Shown: piece by piece, positions 1 through 6,957 of the stretch
Numbering within the stretch: position 1 is the stretch's first letter
Layout: each line of letters starts with the position of its first letter
From: Parafilimonas terrae
GTDB taxonomy: Bacteria; Bacteroidota; Bacteroidia; Chitinophagales; Chitinophagaceae
Assembly: GCF_900115755.1 (NCBI RefSeq)
Contig: NZ_FOXQ01000017.1
Location: 34,546-98,545, forward strand
DNA length: 64,000 nt
Direction: 5' to 3'
Translations under genes and position numbers: made by a program
The notes under the pieces: model-generated
Told to the model about the DNA's origin: nothing
Databases searched by the model: none
What the model saw: the letters and a program-made list of their open reading frames with translations, nothing else

Positions 1-349
1 TTACCAGTTGTGCATTTATTTCATTCATTACTTTAGATGCCTTTATAGCATAGGGATAAGTTACGTAAACCGCATTGCGCAGCCTCGTCCATTCCACATA
101 ACGCTTTCGCTGGGCGCGTGTCATTTTCGCCAGCACATATTCATCTTCAAGCCAGGAACAGGGAATGGTATCTCCATTTGGCTCAACACACGCTTCAACA
201 ATTATCGTATCATTTACACCAAGATTAGCCCGGTTTACAATATGCGGTGGAGTTTGCGGCTGGGTTTGGGCAAAACCATGCAACACAAAACCTGTGCATA
301 AGAAGCATGCAAGCAGGCGAAAAAAGAAAATATCTTTTTTTGTGCGCAT
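1..349 (-). CDS. DUF4294 family secreted protein (3' end missing)
   Basis: Reading the minus strand from an ATG at 349 gives 116 codons with no stop before the window edge, so the C-terminus is missing. The start has an N-terminal signal peptide (basic MRTKK, then a hydrophobic stretch ending near HGFAQ). A conserved block follows with LEDEYVLAKMTRAQRKRY and then LRNAVYVTYPYA, which I recognise as typical of DUF4294, a Bacteroidota family of unknown function. The signal peptide implies export to the periplasm or beyond. It lies upstream of, and divergent from nothing; the next gene on the same strand is the CcmF homologue at 2863. No function can be given. The family call is from memory of the motif, not from a search. 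Confidence 0.75.
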   Translation of the reverse strand, partial: MRTKKDIFFFRLLACFLCTGFVLHGFAQTQPQTPPHIVNRANLGVNDTIIVEACVEPNGDTIPCSWLEDEYVLAKMTRAQRKRYVEWTRLRNAVYVTYPYAIKASKVMNEINAQLV

Positions 350-418
350 AACGTAAATATAGAACGATTGCCCATATTTTATGCTGCATGGTAAATGAAA
401 GTAACCTTTATAAAAATG

Positions 419-2863
419 TTATTTTACAGACGCAGATAGCTTAAGCCCGGTACGAACCCTGTGCACTATGCTTATAACAAACCCGGCTACCATTATTATA
501 ATTCCAATCCACAGCAGGCCGATGAACGGGAACAGGTAAACCTTGAGGGTGATGATATCCTGGATGCTTTGGTCTTCCTTTATACCCAGCTCAATTTTAC
601 CGATGGCCGGATCGGTTAATTTGTTAAATTTAATAATAAGGCTTTGGGCAATTACCGTGTCGGGTATCTGGCGAAGCTGGTTATCTTTTAAAGCAATTTC
701 AGGCATAGCCTTATACTGCATGCCATCTTTTGCAATTACGGTCATGTTCATACCAATACCCACTTCACCCGGCAGCAGTTTTTGTTTAAGTGAATCCAGG
801 TCCTTCACCACGCTGTTCATTACAATAATGCCGTTTGAATAAAACGCAGAATCGCCGGGTTGCATTTCCACAGGTTTAAACTGGCTGGTATCATCCTTCT
901 TCCCATCCTGCGCGGCAGATACATACACAAAAATGTCTCGGTTCCAGTAATGCTTGTTATCAGGATTGGCGGAACGGCCTTCCATTCCCTTATTGTTATT
1001 AATCAGGTCGGGATATATGCTGAAGTTTTCTTTGCCGTCTTTGCTCACAAACTGCAATTCAAAATATTGCTTACGGTTTGAGGTGTTCAGGGTGTCACGT
1101 GTATAGGTAACATCATATTTTCCCATATCTGTTTTCACACCTTTAAACAGCGTTATATTTTCCTGCGGGTCATAATCTTTGGATTTAGGCAACAATGCAA
1201 TGCCGGTTGTATTCTGGCTGAGCACTGCTTTCCTGCTCGAAGAAATAAGAATGCCAACCAGCGCCAGTCCAAAACCTATATGCGCAATAGACGCACCTGC
1301 CGATTTCATCTTTCCTTTCAGCCCTATCCATATATAAGCGGCATTGGCCACCACCGCATATACCGCAGCAAACATGGCCACATGAATAGCTACCATAAAG
1401 CCGGCGCCCTTATCAGTATAATTAATATTGCCGATAAAGCTTATGCAAAGGCTTATAACAAGTGCTATAATTGTGGGTACTGAAATCTTTTTGTAAAAGG
1501 TTTTACTGTCTGTATTCTTATATTTAAAATATTGCGTTACGGCCGTAAGAATGCCGAGAATGATGGCAATGAATATCTGCACCTGGTTGTAAGAAAACAA
1601 CGTGTCTTCCGGCATGGCCACATTTGTTCCAAGCACTTTATTGTAAACAGGTATAGAAGTTTTTGCTATGATAATAATGGCCGCTAAAAACAATACCAGT
1701 GCGCCAATGAACATCCAGAATTCGCGGCTGTAAGTGCTTTCTTCTTTTTTAATGGTTGGAATGGATTTACTCCTGTAAAAAAACAAAACCATTGCAGGAA
1801 TAAAACATACAAGCACGAAACTAATAAGCTGTGCCGAGGTGTCTTTTTCGGTAAATGCGTGCACCGATGTATCGCCCAGTATGCCGCTCTTGGTTAAAAA
1901 CGATGAATATAAAACCAGCGAAAAAGAAAGTATGTAAAAGAGATATGTGCTTTTTAAAGAATACCCGCTGCTTTTGTACACAATATTGGTATGCAGGCCG
2001 GCAATCATTACAAGCCAGGGCACCAGCGACGCATTTTCCACAGGGTCCCAGGCCCAGTAACCGCCAAAGTTTAAAGCTTCATACGCCCAGGCAGCGCCCA
2101 TCATAATGCCGGTGCCTAAAACTGCGCCGGAAAATGCAGCCCAGGGAATGGATGCTTTAACCCAGGTATGATCGTTCTTTATTAATCCGCCCATGGCGTA
2201 AGCAAACGGCACCACGGTTGAGGCAAATCCCAGGAAAAGAATGGGCGGATGTATCACCATCCAGTAATTCTGCAGGGCGGCATTTAAATCGTTGCCTTCA
2301 AAAACCTTTGGAAACTGCAGGTAATCGGGATTGCTTACAAGCATTGGCGCATCTAATTCATGCCTTAACAAGGCAAACGGGTTGCTGCCAATTTTCAAAC
2401 TGCCCACATAAATGCCCAGCAGCATGGTGGCAATGCAAAACTGGGCAAAGCTCACCACCGTCATTACCGGGGCTTCCCATTTTTTGCTGCGCCATATTAA
2501 AATCCAGCCCAGCAGGCAATGCCAGGTGTTCCAAAGCATAAAACTCCCTTCCTGTCCTTCCCAGAAACTGGCAAATAAATATTGCTTTTCCAGGCTGCGC
2601 GATGAATGGTTCCAGGCATAATAATATTCGTGGTAGTGATTAGCAATAATAAGGTACATGAGCACGAAAATGCCAAGCACGCTCACCGTTTCCACGGCAA
2701 AAGCAAGGCGGGCAAATTTTATCCAGCCGCGTTGTTCTTCCAGTAATTTATTTCGTGAAGCTTTAAAATAAGCGATAGTGGCTATAAGCGAAGCAATCAG
2801 GGAAAGTATTGCTAAAAAATGTCCTAACTCACCATAAAAGAGGTGCTCACCGTTGTATTTCAT
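419..2863 (-). CDS. ccmF: Cytochrome c biogenesis protein, CcmF/CcsA type heme lyase
   Basis: This 814-residue multi-pass membrane protein resembles CcmF, the heme-handling subunit that attaches heme to apocytochromes c on the outer face of the inner membrane. It contains EGQEGSFMLW near residue 103, HPPILFLG near 205, and the tryptophan-rich WWD heme loop GGYWAWDPVENAS near residues 262-276, all signatures of the CcmF/CcsA family. The C-terminal half has a long periplasmic domain followed by a final membrane helix near 785-805. The length is somewhat above the roughly 650 residues of E. coli CcmF, as is common in Bacteroidota. The CcmE-like gene lies 89 bp upstream on the same strand, so the two probably form a maturation operon. 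The small c-type cytochrome at 37269 is a possible client. Confidence 0.93.
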   Translation of the reverse strand: MKYNGEHLFYGELGHFLAILSLIASLIATIAYFKASRNKLLEEQRGWIKFARLAFAVETVSVLGIFVLMYLIIANHYHEYYYAWNHSSRSLEKQYLFASFWEGQEGSFMLWNTWHCLLGWILIWRSKKWEAPVMTVVSFAQFCIATMLLGIYVGSLKIGSNPFALLRHELDAPMLVSNPDYLQFPKVFEGNDLNAALQNYWMVIHPPILFLGFASTVVPFAYAMGGLIKNDHTWVKASIPWAAFSGAVLGTGIMMGAAWAYEALNFGGYWAWDPVENASLVPWLVMIAGLHTNIVYKSSGYSLKSTYLFYILSFSLVLYSSFLTKSGILGDTSVHAFTEKDTSAQLISFVLVCFIPAMVLFFYRSKSIPTIKKEESTYSREFWMFIGALVLFLAAIIIIAKTSIPVYNKVLGTNVAMPEDTLFSYNQVQIFIAIILGILTAVTQYFKYKNTDSKTFYKKISVPTIIALVISLCISFIGNINYTDKGAGFMVAIHVAMFAAVYAVVANAAYIWIGLKGKMKSAGASIAHIGFGLALVGILISSSRKAVLSQNTTGIALLPKSKDYDPQENITLFKGVKTDMGKYDVTYTRDTLNTSNRKQYFELQFVSKDGKENFSIYPDLINNNKGMEGRSANPDNKHYWNRDIFVYVSAAQDGKKDDTSQFKPVEMQPGDSAFYSNGIIVMNSVVKDLDSLKQKLLPGEVGIGMNMTVIAKDGMQYKAMPEIALKDNQLRQIPDTVIAQSLIIKFNKLTDPAIGKIELGIKEDQSIQDIITLKVYLFPFIGLLWIGIIIMVAGFVISIVHRVRTGLKLSASVK

Positions 2864-2922
2864 TTTTTATTGTAGCTCATTTAGTGAATTGCTGCTTAGC
2901 TGATATGTGTATTATGCTTTCT

Positions 2923-2951
2923 TATCAACTACTCAACCAATCAACTTATTC
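2923..2951. repeat. Short 8-bp period array (NNTCAACN type)
   Basis: Between ccmE and ccmF the sequence repeats the word TCAAC at 8-bp spacing for three to four units, running up to the ccmE stop codon. It belongs with similar arrays at 3448, 24228 and 52046. Confidence 0.55.
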
Positions 2952-2952
2952 A

Positions 2953-3363
2953 TTATTGTACTGATGCGCTTACATTCTTAGAATTGTTTTCCGCATCATC
3001 TTTATATTTTGAAGGGCATTTCAACAAGATTTCCTTGCATTCAAAAACCCCGTTTTCTACCTTGCCTTTCAGCACCAGCCTTTCACTTTTTTCCATATCG
3101 GTGGGTTTTGAATTATGATACACCACCTGTATGGAATGCCCCAGCGTATCTAAAGCCATAAAGGTTAAGTAATTGGGGTTTTTTACGGGATCGTAATTCA
3201 GCGGATGGCTTTTATCCATTTTCGCAATAAGGTTTACAAATTTTCCCGGTTTCTGTTTGGCGGAAGCGATGGTTTCATACGTGGTAACATTACCCATAAA
3301 ACTTATAAGCGTTGCAATGGCTACAGCAATAAGCACCAGCGCTATGATGTGCGTCTTTTTCAT
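2953..3363 (-). CDS. ccmE: CcmE-like cytochrome c maturation heme chaperone
   Basis: This 136-residue protein has one N-terminal membrane anchor (residues 5-27) and a small beta-barrel (OB-fold) domain, the architecture of CcmE, which carries heme from the membrane to the CcmF lyase. The C-terminal region has the segment FECKEILLKCPSKYKDD. The usual heme-binding motif is HxxxY; here it reads CPSKY, i.e. CxxxY, a variant known from some non-proteobacterial CcmE proteins. A short, charged, disordered tail follows. The gene lies immediately upstream of the ccmF homologue on the same strand, supporting a joint role. The start is the first ATG and is followed directly by the signal-anchor, so I kept it. 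Confidence 0.85.
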   Translation of the reverse strand: MKKTHIIALVLIAVAIATLISFMGNVTTYETIASAKQKPGKFVNLIAKMDKSHPLNYDPVKNPNYLTFMALDTLGHSIQVVYHNSKPTDMEKSERLVLKGKVENGVFECKEILLKCPSKYKDDAENNSKNVSASVQ

Positions 3364-3447
3364 GCAAAAAAAATTCGATGCGAAATTAATCTAAAACTGC
3401 ATGTGAAGGCTTTAAAGATTGTAAAGGAATGTTTAATGTGGTGGATT

Positions 3448-3487
3448 AGTTGAATAGCTGAACGGGTTGATAAGTTGACAGGCTGCC
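3448..3487. repeat. Short 8-bp period array (GTTGANNN type)
   Basis: Five consecutive 8-bp units start at 3448, 3456, 3464, 3472 and 3480. Each carries TTGA, CTGA or GCTG at the same offset, while the remaining letters vary. Confidence 0.6.
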
Positions 3488-3633
3488 CGTTTTGAGCTTG
3501 TTTATATTTTGAAATATATTTTAGCTGTTATCAAACAGGATGAACAATAAGCCTTGCCAGGCCCGGGTTTCCTGCGCAATGTTTAATCAAATGATTATAA
3601 AACCGTAAGCAGCTCATCTTTTTAACTCATTAT

Positions 3634-4020
3634 TTTGACCATTTGCCCGGAATATTTGACCATAACACCGGGTATTCTGACCATATTATTCAATGTTTTG
3701 ACCATATTATCAAATATTCTGACCATATTATTGAATGTTTTGACCATTTAATTGAATATTCTGACCACATTATTCAGTATTCTGACCATATTTTCAAAAA
3801 AACTGACCATTTAATTGATTGCTTTACGCTTTATTCTCATTTTTTTACTCGTTTTTGTCATCATCTTACTCTTTTAACCGGCTTATTTATGCTTTATTCT
3901 GAATGCTTTACTCTTTTTTCTGATTATTCTACTCGCTTTATTCACTGTTCTACTCTTTTTTCTGATTGTTTCCCTCTTTTACTTTAATATTTTACTCTTT
4001 TTTCCGGCCATTTCATTCAT
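3634..4020. repeat. 21-bp phased degenerate array A (GACCAT then ACTC core)
   Basis: GACCAT (once GACCAC) occurs at 3637, 3658, 3679, 3700, 3721, 3742, 3763, 3784 and 3805, exactly 21 bp apart each time. From 3826 the same register continues with ACTC or a close variant at 3847, 3868, 3910, 3931, 3952 and 3994, with weaker matches at 3826, 3889, 3973 and 4015. The total is about 19 units with no insertion or deletion. The letters between cores are AT-rich and vary. Read on the minus strand the first block gives heptads starting Met-Val-Lys/Arg, but stop codons interrupt it, so it is probably non-coding. It fills most of the 3364-4134 gap, which holds no gene. A sister array is at 33791. Confidence 0.9.
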
Positions 4021-4050
4021 TTATCAGGTATAAACACCCGTTATTAAATA

Positions 4051-4083
4051 AAAAAGCTGCCCCGCAAACCCGGGACAGCTGCC
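4051..4083 (-). terminator. Rho-independent terminator of the GH109-like gene
   Basis: On the minus strand, GCAGCTGTCCCGGG pairs with the following CGGGGCAGC around a short loop and is followed by a T-run. It lies about 50 bp after the stop codon at 4135. Confidence 0.8.
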
Positions 4084-4134
4084 TTTGCTAACAATAAAAA
4101 GTCCGAACAAAAGCCTTTATACTATAGTTGAGTA

Positions 4135-5484
4135 TTAATAAACATCATTCAAAGCAAAAACCGGCTGGCGATACATCCATTGGCCGCCGGTAAAGTCAGG
4201 AAACTCCACTGTTTGCTGGCCCAGCTCAATAGATTGTTCACTTAAGGGCGTAATGGCGCTCCATGCGGCCGAATCGTACACATCAATGGGCGTTGGCTTC
4301 TTGCGTTTAATGCTTTCAATAAACGCATTCACCACAAAAAAGTCCATACCGCCATGACCGGCGCCTTGCGCATCGTTACTATACTTAACCCACAACGGAT
4401 GATCGTATTTATCCAGCCATTCTTTTGCATCGTCCCACACATCTTCTTCTTTCGACTTGCCTTGTATGTAAATGCTGTGGTTTACATCCATCCATAAACC
4501 TTCTGTGCCCTGCACCCGGAAACCGAGCGAGTAAGGACGGGGCAAATTGGTATCGTGCTGCAATAAAATGGTTTCACCATTGTTGCAATGGATCATGGTG
4601 GTAACAATATCGCCCAGTTTAAAACGCACTTTAGCGTTGGGATGGTTTTCGCCGCACACTTTTACAATGTAATTATGCAGCCCCCTTGTTTTAGTGGCGT
4701 AAGAACATAGAGAAAGAAAGCGGTTGCCATGATTAATATTGATATAATTGGCAATGGGGCCGATGCCATGCGTGGGATACATGTCGCCGTTGCGAAAAAC
4801 AGAATGGTTTGTTCTCCATTTAGCCTCGCTGAAACCCTTTTCGCCAAATTCAGCGCCCACACCGCCGTTTTTGCCGTCGTTTAATTTTATCCCGCGCAGG
4901 TCGTGCTGGTAACCGCCCTGCAAATGAATAAGCTCGCCAAACATATTCTGGCGCACCATGTTCAGCACGGCCATTACATCGCGGCGATAACAAACATTTT
5001 CCAGCATCATTACATGCGCATTATGCTTTTCAGCGGCCCGCACCAGGTTCCAGTGGTCTTCCAGCGTAATGCCCATAACCACTTCGCAGCCTATATATTT
5101 TATGCCGGCATCCATAGCGCCAAGCATCATGGGGTTATGCCATTCCCAGGGCGTAGCAATTACCACACCGTCAAGCTGTGTTTTGGCGAGCATATCTTTC
5201 CAGGCATATACATTGCCGGTAAATATTTCCGGCATTTTCTTGTTGCTTTTATTTACGATGGCTTTTGCCCGGTCCAGCATTTTGGCATCTATATCGCACA
5301 TGGCCACCACATCCACATCGTTCCTGCGCAGCAGCAGCGATAAATGGCTTTCCCCGCGCAGGCCGGTGCCTATCAGCCCGATTTTTACGTTACCGTCTGC
5401 CGGTGCGGCAAATGCAGTTTTAGAAGCCATTGCAAAAGCCGCCGTGGACATTGCCGTGTTTTGAATAAATTTTCTTCTTTCCAT
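4135..5484 (-). CDS. Gfo/Idh/MocA family oxidoreductase, glycosyl hydrolase family 109-like
   Basis: The 449-residue protein begins with a twin-arginine type leader (MERRKFIQNTA, then a hydrophobic Ala-rich stretch), so it is probably exported folded with its cofactor. A Rossmann motif, GLIGTGLRGESH, follows near residue 36. The blocks TPWEWHNPMM, ENVCYRRDVM, GGYQHDLRG, FSEAKWRT and YPTHGIGPIA match GH109, whose known members remove alpha-N-acetylgalactosamine using NAD as a catalytic cofactor. Length and leader fit that family. The neighbours BshB1, GH29 fucosidase and a GH35 remnant suggest a small glycan-degradation patch. Substrate is not proven, because the wider oxidoreductase family acts on many sugars. 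Confidence 0.85.
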   Translation of the reverse strand: MERRKFIQNTAMSTAAFAMASKTAFAAPADGNVKIGLIGTGLRGESHLSLLLRRNDVDVVAMCDIDAKMLDRAKAIVNKSNKKMPEIFTGNVYAWKDMLAKTQLDGVVIATPWEWHNPMMLGAMDAGIKYIGCEVVMGITLEDHWNLVRAAEKHNAHVMMLENVCYRRDVMAVLNMVRQNMFGELIHLQGGYQHDLRGIKLNDGKNGGVGAEFGEKGFSEAKWRTNHSVFRNGDMYPTHGIGPIANYININHGNRFLSLCSYATKTRGLHNYIVKVCGENHPNAKVRFKLGDIVTTMIHCNNGETILLQHDTNLPRPYSLGFRVQGTEGLWMDVNHSIYIQGKSKEEDVWDDAKEWLDKYDHPLWVKYSNDAQGAGHGGMDFFVVNAFIESIKRKKPTPIDVYDSAAWSAITPLSEQSIELGQQTVEFPDFTGGQWMYRQPVFALNDVY

Positions 5485-5518
5485 TTGTAAGGTTTTATAG
5501 CATGAAATGATTGTTTAC

Positions 5519-5546
5519 ATGAATGGTGAATAGTAAAACGTGAAAT
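5519..5546. repeat. Short 7-bp period array (GTGAANN type), left arm
   Basis: Units ATGAATG, GTGAATA, GTAAAAC and GTGAAAT follow each other at exact 7-bp spacing. A related array in the opposite sense lies at 5634. Confidence 0.5.
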
Positions 5547-5633
5547 CTTTTAAGTTTGATTATTGATTGTAATATGCTTAATACTTTTTATTTCGCTGAA
5601 CCAGTTTTATACTGAAACCCCGCACGCTGCTGC

Positions 5634-5661
5634 ATTCACGTTTCACGACTGACGTTTGACG
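5634..5661. repeat. Short 7-bp period array (TTCACG/TGACG type), right arm
   Basis: Units ATTCACG, TTTCACG, ACTGACG and TTTGACG repeat at 7-bp spacing. The arm is roughly complementary in sense to the array at 5519 and ends at the stop of the GH35 remnant. Confidence 0.5.
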
Positions 5662-5667
5662 AATAAA

Positions 5668-5910
5668 CTAATTCAGCTCCCTGCCCCCGCTCACATCCGG
5701 TGAAGCGTCCTGTAATAAATCAAACACCACCATTTCATTCTCTCCTTTCTTCAGCCACGATGCCGGGCAGTACAAACTATGCTGCGGGCCCACATTCCAA
5801 TATCTTCCCAGGTTATGACTGAACACATGCTTTGGCTGCGCCTGTGCGGAAACCGAAATAAGAATAGCAATAATCAGATAGACGGCTTTGAACAAATTTT
5901 TCTTCTGCAT
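5668..5910 (-). pseudogene. Remnant of a GH35 beta-galactosidase (signal peptide joined to C-terminus)
   Basis: This 80-codon reading frame starts with a good signal peptide ([20 protein letters not shown], then SAQAQ) and goes straight into [20 protein letters not shown], then [14 protein letters not shown]. That second part is the characteristic extreme C-terminus of GH35 beta-galactosidases, where HNLGRYW and the P-x-x-WLKKGEN segment belong to the last jelly-roll domain. The whole catalytic barrel, about 500 residues, is absent. The simplest reading is an in-frame internal deletion that left the two ends fused. It sits in a patch of glycosidase genes, consistent with a former functional enzyme. 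A short expressed secreted peptide cannot be excluded. Confidence 0.75.
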
Positions 5911-6002
5911 TTGGTTTTGAAAAATGAGAATGTATCAATCAAGCTTTGCAGGCATCGTTGAGAATTACCAAATTTAATACACAATGATGTAGATATGCAT
6001 TT

Positions 6003-6018
6003 CAAACGTTTGCGCAAA
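6003..6018. promoter_or_regulatory. Overlapping dyads, possible LacI-type operator
   Basis: CAAACGTTTG (6003-6012) and TTTGCGCAAA (6009-6018) are perfect overlapping palindromes. Dyads centred on CG flanked by AAA/TTT resemble LacI-family operators. They lie about 90 bp upstream of the GH35 remnant, but no LacI-type regulator is in the window. Confidence 0.3.
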
Positions 6019-6068
6019 TTGGGTTTGCGTATTCTATAGAAATACTACTTGCATGCCTCCTGGCACTC

Positions 6069-6160
6069 TTAAGCCTCGTTAGAGGCGAAACTTTGGCAGA
6101 AAACCAGGAATTCAATTTTCAAAAAAGCCCCGCAGGGGCGATAGTTTCTGTACAACGGCC
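6069..6160. repeat. Probable dispersed REP-like element
   Basis: Two related half-units lie in tandem: one with CTCGTTAGAGGCGAAACTTT and one with CCCCGCAGGGGCGATAGTTT. Each has a small palindrome followed by GGCGA-A-TTT. This looks like the GC-rich palindromic repeats scattered between genes in this family; only one locus is visible here. Confidence 0.4.
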
Positions 6161-6196
6161 TCTTATGTTTTAAACCCCCGGAGATTTTCAAACTTC

Positions 6197-6925
6197 TTAC
6201 GTTACCTGCTGTATAAATGCATCAAAACTTTTTACGCCTATCATTTTTGTGGTTAAATATCCTTCCGCATATTTTACGCCTATGCGTTTGCCAAACATCA
6301 GCGCCCTTGCTTTTATAACGTCTAAAAAATCAGGGTTGGAAATATAAGTTGCAGGCTCACTGGCATCTGTTGTATTAAACTGCGTGGTATAACACAACAC
6401 GGCTTTTATTTTTTGCTCGTATGTATCAGAAATATCAAACAAAAAATCAGGTTTTAAATAACGGTCCTGTATGTAGTGAAAAACGTATGATGGCCGCCAG
6501 TGCTCCTGTTCTTTGCCTTCATACTCTGTTTTAATTTTCCGCAGGCCGGAGAGAAAAGCAGCATCGGCCACAAGTTCCGAACTTCTGCCGTGATCCGGGT
6601 GCCTGTCTTCAGGTGCATTGCATAAAACAATTTCAGGTTTATATTTTCTTATAGCTGCAATTACCTTCCTGGTATTGGCTTCATCTTTCTGAAAAAACCC
6701 ATCGGGCATCGCCAGGTTTTCCCTTGCATGAATGCCCATGGCTTTGGCAGCATTGGCGGCTTCAATGTCCCGGGTTTCGGCAGTGCCGCGGGTGCCTAAT
6801 TCACCGCGGGTAAGGTCAACAACCGCTACTTTCTTTCCTTGCGCCACGGCAGCAATTAAGGTGCCTGAGCAACCAAGTTCCACATCATCGGGGTGTACGC
6901 CAAAGGCGAGTATATCTGTTTTCAT
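6197..6925 (-). CDS. bshB1: PIG-L family deacetylase, bacillithiol biosynthesis BshB1
   Basis: The product (about 242 residues) is a zinc-dependent LmbE/PIG-L deacetylase. It opens with DILAFGVHPDDVELGCSGTL, whose HPDD supplies two zinc ligands and the catalytic Asp, and has PEDRHPDHGRSS near residue 110 with the third zinc ligand. The sequence pattern through LTRGELGTRGT matches BshB1, which removes the acetyl group from GlcNAc-malate to give GlcN-malate in bacillithiol synthesis. An in-frame TTG lies upstream at 6934 and ATG codons occur at 6928 and 6925; I chose 6925 because the conserved domain begins immediately after. The GH29 gene starts just upstream with a 30-bp gap, so they may be co-transcribed. 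A bacilliredoxin at 51478 fits the same thiol system. Confidence 0.88.
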   Translation of the reverse strand: MKTDILAFGVHPDDVELGCSGTLIAAVAQGKKVAVVDLTRGELGTRGTAETRDIEAANAAKAMGIHARENLAMPDGFFQKDEANTRKVIAAIRKYKPEIVLCNAPEDRHPDHGRSSELVADAAFLSGLRKIKTEYEGKEQEHWRPSYVFHYIQDRYLKPDFLFDISDTYEQKIKAVLCYTTQFNTTDASEPATYISNPDFLDVIKARALMFGKRIGVKYAEGYLTTKMIGVKSFDAFIQQVT

Positions 6926-6957
6926 CATGGCCAAAAATAATTGAGAAAAAGCAAAGC

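Noticed and set aside
3643..3987. Plus-strand open frame of 114 codons with repeating Asp-His-Ile-Ile
   Set aside because: It lies within the 21-bp array; a period divisible by three keeps frames open by itself. No start signal or known family.
3634..4020. Possible CRISPR array
   Set aside because: The conserved core is only 4-6 bp and the period is 21 bp, too short for repeats plus spacers; no cas genes are present.
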